Assembly: GCA_030847615.1 (NCBI GenBank)
Contig: JAUMIR010000001.1
Coordinates: 383,948,687 to 384,012,686 of the forward strand
Reading direction: 5' to 3'
DNA from: Gambelia wislizenii
Lineage: Eukaryota; Chordata; Lepidosauria; Squamata; Crotaphytidae
Length of the DNA: 64,000 bases
Shown piece by piece: positions 57,587 to 64,000 of the stretch. The translations under genes were made by a program, and so were the position numbers. Position 1 is the first letter of the stretch; the number at the start of each line of letters is the position of its first letter. Under the pieces are notes generated by a model. It was not told where the DNA came from, searched no databases, and was given only the letters and a program-made list of their open reading frames with translations.

Positions 57587-59407
57587 CTGGAATAACCAAC
57601 AGGGAGTTAACATGTGAGCATACTATCCAGAAACCCTAAATCTGTAATTGCACTAAATGAGGGGATTAAAAATATTTTTCCAGATCTGAAAGCAATGTCA
57701 TAATTTTAGATAGAAATATCTGTGTAGCAGAATATGCTTATATAGTACTTCAGATTCGCTAACATCTGATTCAGACATTCAAAATCTTATCTATGATATC
57801 TGCACTCACTCCTTCCATAGCATATTCATATAGGGGGAAAAAAACATGATCCAAGAGACATTCGTTGAGTCTCACCCATTTGGACTCAATTCCTGTGAGC
57901 CCAATGGATCACCCTGACAGAACAATGTGGAGTTGCAATAACAGTAATTGCTTCCCCATATCTAGTGGAAGTTGATCTCTGTGTGACACATGGAAAAGAA
58001 TGTGAATATTTAAACTTGCCCATAATCCAAATATATGTCATATCTATCGATGTGGCTGGCAAGGACAATTTTCAGAACTGTACAGTCAGTTTCTGTGAAC
58101 ATTCTGAAGTATTTTGGGAGGGACAAAGGGATATTGCAAAGAGTTCTCTTCTTCATGGCCACTTCTCAGGTTTCTAGTATTGTGCTGTGAGCAAAACGGA
58201 ATGTGCTTTCCATCTTACAGGACTAAGAAAAACCATGAGCCTCACATTTCATTTAAAAAATTAATTTCCTTAAAAAGTGACTAAAATCAGGTTCCTTATT
58301 CATACTTTCAGCTTAAAACAGAAGCCAACTGTCTCCTAACTGTTAAGTAGGTTGTTTACAAACTTTCAGCACCTTGTCCCCAAAGGGAACTAGTGGGTTA
58401 CCTAAATCCAGAACAAACATGGGGTTAGCCACCAATAACATGGCAAAGGAAAGCAAATTCTGGCTATGGATTCCACCACTGAATTATGTTAACAGATGGC
58501 ACTATATTTAAAATAAATAAATAAGCAAACATGATTTCTCATAATTTGTTGGGTCTATAAGAAATAAAAATAATAGTTTTGTGCAATTTCTTCAAAAAGG
58601 AAATGATGTTCCATAAGTGCTGGGTTCTAAGACATTCAAAATGCTACTAAAGCTGTCTGACATTCTGTAACGTGGGTGTGTGAGTGACTAGGACCAAGGA
58701 AGCATATCTGATGGAGAAACACAAAGTATTGGAGGTAGCAAGCAGTTACATTTTAACATGCAAGACTCAGAAATACTCAAAATAATTACAAAATAAGAAG
58801 ATAAAACAAAAGAATAATTAAATTAAGTATGTGAACTTTAGTACTGCATATCTATTCAAAAGTAAATTCCAAGAGTTCTATTAGATTTTTGTTCCTGAAA
58901 TCATGACCATGGTTTTGAATGATTCACCATTTTACAAATGTGCAAAAATGTACTGCACAATTCAACATTTTGAGAATCCCAGATACTGTTTTATTTGTAA
59001 AACTTATTTAAGGTCTTCTGAATATGAATATAGGACTGAATATAAACAGACAATTGTTAATGAAATCTCAGTACGTTGCCCAATTCTTTGTCCCTCAAAT
59101 GACTCACAAAAACAAAACACTGATTTGCATATATTTCATTTATTGTATTTGTCTGAAAGCTATTACACATTTAATAAAAGAATACATGTATATGTACATA
59201 CATAGAAATAACAAGTCCCCTGCACAGTCTACAACAACAGCTTTCAGAAAGACAGAACAAATGCTTTTGGCAACCTTAGCAAATAAGGCTGTTTTGTATG
59301 TTACATGTGGGTCACAATCTGACAATAAATAGCATATTTTCACGTAACAGCTCTCTGTAAGGGATCCAAAATCTGTCCAAGAAATCTCTCCCTGAGATTT
59401 TGATAGA
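57587..59407. other. ANO5 intron 3, start; no upstream exon found
   Basis: I looked for minus-strand exons encoding the expected N-terminus (a segment like SEQSLSSRETSFL) and saw none with acceptor and donor. The sequence is A/T-rich and without named repeats. Confidence 0.5.
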
Positions 59408-59753
59408 CAGTAAGACCCCTGTATCCATGGGGGATTGGTTCCAGGGCCCCCTGCAGATAACGAATCCCACAGATAATAGTGAACCCCCCCCCGGTCGCCA
59501 TTGCCTCCACAGAAGCCATCCCACTGGGCAAAGGGAGAAGGGAAGTGAGACCTCTCCTCCCCTCCCTTCACCCTCCTTTTGCCATCGGAGCCACCAGAGC
59601 CATGGGGGGGGGAGAAGGGAGGCAAGATCTGTCCTCCCCTCCCATCACCATTTCTGCCACCAAAGCCCTCCCTCTCCGTCCAGCCCCCGCTGTCGCCAAC
59701 CGTAGATAATTGAATCAGTGGTTGGCAAATCAGCGGACATGGGGGTCCTACTG
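59408..59753. mobile_element. Pogo/Tigger-like MITE with GC-rich interior
   Basis: Starts CAGTAAGACCCCTG and ends GGGGGTCCTACTG before TA. The middle is C/T-rich with cctcccctccc-type runs, explaining long chance open frames on both strands here (such as 59140-59763). Confidence 0.75.
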
Positions 59754-59776
59754 TAACTGCCATTAAAGTAAATACA

Positions 59777-60330
59777 GTCAGTCCTCCACATTCATGGGGT
59801 TTGGGGTACAGGAAAGTGAAAATGGGGTTTGGGGTACAGACCCCTGTGAAAGTGCAAAAACTGCAAATACATACAGTGGAGGTGGAGGTAGAGCTCCCCA
59901 GAAGGGCTCCTCAGGCTTGCTAAGTGGGTGGCTGGGTGGTTCCCTGGAGGGGAGAATGTGCCTGGTGACTAGTTCTCTCAACCACCAAGCCACCTCCTGA
60001 AGCCTGGGGCAGCCATATACATTCACACAGCAGCCTCACGCTGCTGTGCTAGTACTTGGGGAAGGTGGATCAGCAGACATCTCCACTGCAAAGCATCTCC
60101 CAAAGCCCGCAGAGCAGCTGGCTTTGGGGGCTCTTGGCAATGGAGATCATTGGTACTCTACCTTCTCCAAACCTCCCACTGCTGTGCTAGTGCTTGAGGA
60201 AGGTGGAGCAGCAGAGATGTCAATCGCCAACCACCTCCCAACGCCCATAAAGCAGCTGGCTTCAGGAGGCAGTTGGCAGCAGCTGTGGTGACCACTGGAG
60301 CTCTCTGCCTCCTGAATGCTGAGGCTGTTT
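59777..60330. repeat. Related repeat with a two-unit 138-bp tandem duplication
   Basis: Opens with 'cagtcagtcctccacattca', a pogo-like end. It then contains two copies of a 138-bp unit, from about 60041 and 60179, sharing 'ctgctgtgctagt', 'gaaggtggagcagcag' and 'agcagctggctt'. Because 138 is a multiple of 3, the overlapping plus-strand frame repeats too. Confidence 0.6.
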
Positions 60331-60356
60331 TGGGAATGTGCACACCCATGAATGTG

Positions 60357-60360
60357 TGTT

Positions 60361-60410
<50 letters not shown>
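60357..60410. repeat. (TG)n(AG)n compound microsatellite
   Basis: A run of TG dinucleotides directly followed by AG dinucleotides. It gives serine/histidine-rich chance frames on the minus strand. Confidence 0.95.
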
Positions 60411-60414
<4 letters not shown>

Positions 60415-63400
60415 CAGTGTGAAATATCCTCTACCTCTTCTACACCACAGCTGCAGAGCCTTAAGTTTCTTGGAATGTTTCTGTATCTCCCATCCAAAAA
60501 TAATTTGGAATTGTTTGAAAATGTAATTCAGTAAATGCAGTTCTCAGAGGAGTAAATCTGAAGATTTAATTAGGACTAAATCCTGATTAATATCCAACTC
60601 GTAAATCCAATCCCTCAGCTTGTTTTTAACTTCAGGTATACTAAAAATGTCTCTTGAAAGGGTTTTAGATGTTAGTAAATCTTGACATAACTTAGCCCAG
60701 CCACCTTTCTTCCACTGTTAACACAAAGTCAACATAGGGAGATGGTCCTCTGACATATCCAAGACACTCTTATACTACAAAAGTACTGCCATCTAAGCCC
60801 TAGCTTTAACAGATGCCACACCTGTCTCTGTTCTGAGGAACACAGCTGGAGTCTCCTGAAGGTACTTCCAGTTATGTACCTCTAAAACTTGTTTTGATAG
60901 GCCTCCATGTCATTCAAGTTGTTATGCTTTATCCATATTCTACTCTATCTTCATTTCTAGCTCTCTTCTTTCTTTCTTTTCCCCCTCCTAGTTCTCCTTA
61001 GAATTGCATTCCAACTGGCACCCTGCAAGAAGCACTGAATTCCCTGCTCTACCTCTGCTTCCCCTTGGGCTTTGTGGTAACATTGTTATCTAAACCAGTG
61101 TCCTAAATTATACATGCTAGCGCCTGATAATTTTGAAAAGGAATTATTGGTAAGCCACAAATACTGGTTACAGTATTTTATATTTGGCAAGAGAAAAGTC
61201 AGGGTCTGCAGAGGGAAACTCTTTCCTTAGCACCAAACTCATTTTGATGATAATTCGGATCCCACCCACCCCTCAACACCATGCAGTATTGCCGGAGGGT
61301 GAAAGAGGTGCATTGGCTGACCTCCAATGAAAGGGGGCCACAATAAAATGCATCATGGCAATGTTGGGGGGGTTGGAGCCAGAGCTAATAAAAGCACTTG
61401 CTGTCCCCCTACTCTCCCACTTTTGGTGATTTTGTCAGAGGCGTTCAGTTCAGATGATGTGGAGAAATGCTAGAAGAGCCCTTATTGAGCAGAACAGCTG
61501 ACCCTTTAACAGTTGTTGGCTGTGGAGACTGGTAAACTGGGCCCATTTTCATGGAGCACGTGCTTGTATTGCCACATGAGTGCATCCACTCACCTATTTT
61601 TCCACTTTCATTTTGTTTTCGGCATTGGTTATTTTAGTCTAATTAGGTTTTCCGTTGCTAATCCTAACAATTGTTGGTGGGCAGGATGCCATTTGCCCTA
61701 GAAGAGCCAGGGGTGCACAGGTTGGAAGGCTGTATAACTGCTACCAGCTGCTTGTTTATGTGAGGATTTTCTGGTAAATTTTGATTGCTGAGCCATTGAT
61801 TTAGCCTTCCTAAGCCTAGGGATAGCAGGGAAGTTTTGGAACCTTAGCCAGTGAATGGAAGGTTTGAGAGTCACTTGGGGGAAGAGGATTGGTCCCCTTT
61901 CTCTGTCTTAGTGCAGCCAACAAGTCTGTGCATGCAGTCCTTTGCCTTCCTCTTGTCCTTTGGCTTTTGGTGCTAGGCCTCTGTTTTCACATGCAATTTG
62001 GTCCCACTCCTCTACTTGTCCCTAGGCTTTACCCCTTTAATTTCCCATGTGTGCAGCTAGGTCCCAATAGGCTCAGTCAAGCCTCGGTCTTTGTGCAACT
62101 AGGCCTTGTTCCCAGACTTCACCTCTTTTTGGTAGGCCTCTAATTTGCAACACACACAACTAGGCCTTGAAGGTGTTTATGGTAGGCCCTAGATAGCCAT
62201 GGTCAGGCCTCAGCCATCTAGTTAGGCCTCTAGCAGGTAGTGTGGTAGAATAGACCCTGAGCAAGAGCGTACTCACAGAACTCACTCAGGAGCTTCCCGA
62301 TTACACTGCAGGGTCAGAAGGATTCCTATGGGATGAACTGGATCACACAATGGTCTTTGAAATATAGTCCTCTTTCCTCATCCACCACCATTAGAACATT
62401 ATTTTGTTAGTGTTATCTGCAGTGTTAAGTACATTGTTTCACATCAAAATGCTCCCAAAATTATACCCCTTCAAATAAATATCAGTACAAACAATTTGTG
62501 CCTTGTTTTTGTGAAACAAAGGAGCAGTATAATTTTTTTACTATCTGGATACAGTAAGACTACTGTACAAATCTTGATGAAAGCATGCATAGAGCCATTT
62601 CACATATTGCTTCATGCAGAAAGTGCAACACTGGATTTTCATGTTAGGTTCATTATATAGTCTTCCAGGGCCTACCTCCTTCAGTCTGATTACATGTTTC
62701 TGACATTTTCAAAAATCTGCTCTGTTATTTCATCAAGAGTGTGAGATACACAAAGAAAAGAAAATATTCATGAAAACAGTAAAATATATTAATCAAACCA
62801 GTACCCAATGAATGTAAGTAGTCTCTGGCCACCTCCTATAATTTCATATCTGAAGCTCCTGTCTCAGAACTCCATTAAGTTCCTTGGGGATGAAATGGGT
62901 TGTAAACTGTATTAAGAGCATTTCTAGAATCCACCTGAGGTCGTTTACATGATCATAGAAGATAATATAATCAGATGAAGTTCTGTTCTAACTAATGGTA
63001 CATTGTTATGGAGCCAAATTAAAACAAAGTAACATGCATCACTTTTGTTTACATTCTGTTTTCAAATTATGTCATTAATGATGCCCCTCACCCAACATTT
63101 AGACTTATTCTTCCAGTGCAACAAACAAGGAGAGGTCTATTAATAGTCCATATATTAAGGCGTGGCATGCAGACTTTTAGCGAGATAGAGAAAAGCATGA
63201 TGGTTGAAAAAAACAAAAAGGTTTGTTAGAGATAACACAATAGGCCCAAACACATAATATAAAGTCATTCCATAGCAAACCCAACAACTGAAAAAAAAAT
63301 CCTTTCCAGTTTTCAACATTATATAGAAATTTATCAAGATTTTTAACATTATGTACTATTTACAATCATCTATTTTAGTGATCCTTTGGAATATGAGTTA

Positions 63401-64000
63401 ACTGAATACTTTATAGAATTAAAGTTAAGACAAAGCAATGCTAAGAAAAGAAACCTGACTTAAGGGGTCACTCCTTATTTTAAAGTATACCAGATACCTC
63501 TTGGTGTGAAATGCCGACAGAGTAACTCAAAAGTTTAAATCCAATTGTTACTTTTACCTAGAGCATACTCACTGAATCAATTGAAACTAGTAAGTCAATG
63601 CTTATGTAAGTTCCATTGATTGAGTAGGTCTACTCTTGAGACTAACTACTGGATTCAAGCCAAAGCATCTTAAGAAAACTGGAAAACACTTTTTTTTAAA
63701 ACCTGCCCTTCAGCATCTAGTAAGAGACAACACCATTCATGCAAAAATACACAACCACTATCACTTCTGCTGCTTACCCCTTGAAGGTCAGAGATGAGTA
63801 ATGTAGTCTCTGTGGTACTTAGGCCCTGCCAGTAGCATCATGGGAAAGATACAATGCTGTTAGTGTTGATGCAAAAGCAAGAGGATGCTTTTTCTAAAAA
63901 AAAATCAGCAGCAACCATGAAGTTTTGTGTGTTGTTTTCAGCTATGGTAAGCAATTTCTAGTTTAATTTAATAAGGAAACAATAGATCAGTGAAGCCACC
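60411..64000. other. Probable ANO5 intron 3 or upstream region, no gene recognised
   Basis: No exon, RNA gene or named repeat family is recognised. At 61970-62230 the hexamer aggcct and close variants recur at irregular 15-50 base spacing. The remaining ANO5 exons 1-3 should lie beyond the window if the gene is complete. Confidence 0.5.

Noticed and set aside
57366..57599. 77-codon minus-strand frame ([10 protein letters not shown]...)
   Set aside because: It overlaps ANO5 exon 4 in another frame. Only the 15-codon reading with proper splice sites matches ANO5.
59140..59763. 207-codon minus-strand frame
   Set aside because: Covers a GC-rich pogo-like MITE and flanking sequence. Gly/Pro/Ser-rich composition is explained by the simple C/T runs.

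Overview
This is intron-rich vertebrate nuclear DNA, most likely from a squamate reptile. The case for that is compact exons with GT-AG splice sites spread over more than 50 kb, CR1 LINEs with ATTCTATG-type 3' tails, Penelope-like elements, MIR-like and tRNA-derived SINEs, pogo/Tigger-like MITEs and L2-like LINE debris. No bacterial, organellar, tRNA, rRNA or CRISPR features are visible.

The only host gene I can support is ANO5 (anoctamin-5, TMEM16E), on the minus strand. Nineteen coding exons were assembled by splice site and reading phase. They run from a 45-bp exon at 57542-57586 down to the terminal exon with its stop at 3740-3742. Every junction keeps frame, giving 2,613 nt (870 codons plus stop). 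Compared with human ANO5 (22 exons, about 913 residues, from memory), these are exons 4-22. The first ~45 codons (exons 1-3) were not found and probably lie beyond position 64000. One intron uses a GC donor.

Layout: 1-3739 is 3' UTR and/or downstream DNA with a MIR-like SINE. 3740-7434 holds exons 22-20. 9.06-13.53 kb is a decayed non-LTR retrotransposon carrying an L2-like insertion. 14.29-19.00 kb holds exons 19-16. 19.50-23.5 kb is a second copy of the same retrotransposon in the same orientation. 24.06-29.36 kb holds exons 15-13, a long hairpin and a CR1 with an open RT frame. 30.27-30.62 kb is a palindromic CpG-rich element. 31.4-32.1 kb is a Penelope remnant. 32.47-33.77 kb holds exons 12-10 and an internally deleted retrotransposon copy with target-site duplications. 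34.76-35.36 kb and 43.72-44.32 kb are two inverted copies of an unclassified ~600-bp inverted-repeat transposon with a promoter-like interior. 36.24-42.47 kb holds exons 9-6. 42.5-54.5 kb is a large intron with pogo-like MITEs, a nested CR1, a foldback element, hammerhead-like motifs and a Penelope element split by another transposon. 54.57-57.59 kb holds exons 5 and 4. 57.6-64 kb is intron with repeats and no recognised exon.

There is no multi-gene system here. The interest lies in the ANO5 splice structure and in the transposons packed into its introns: a transposon family that seems to carry a CCAAT / GC-box / YY1 cluster followed by a 5' splice site, hammerhead-like cores in or near Penelope elements, and direct retrotransposon copies flanking exons 16-19.
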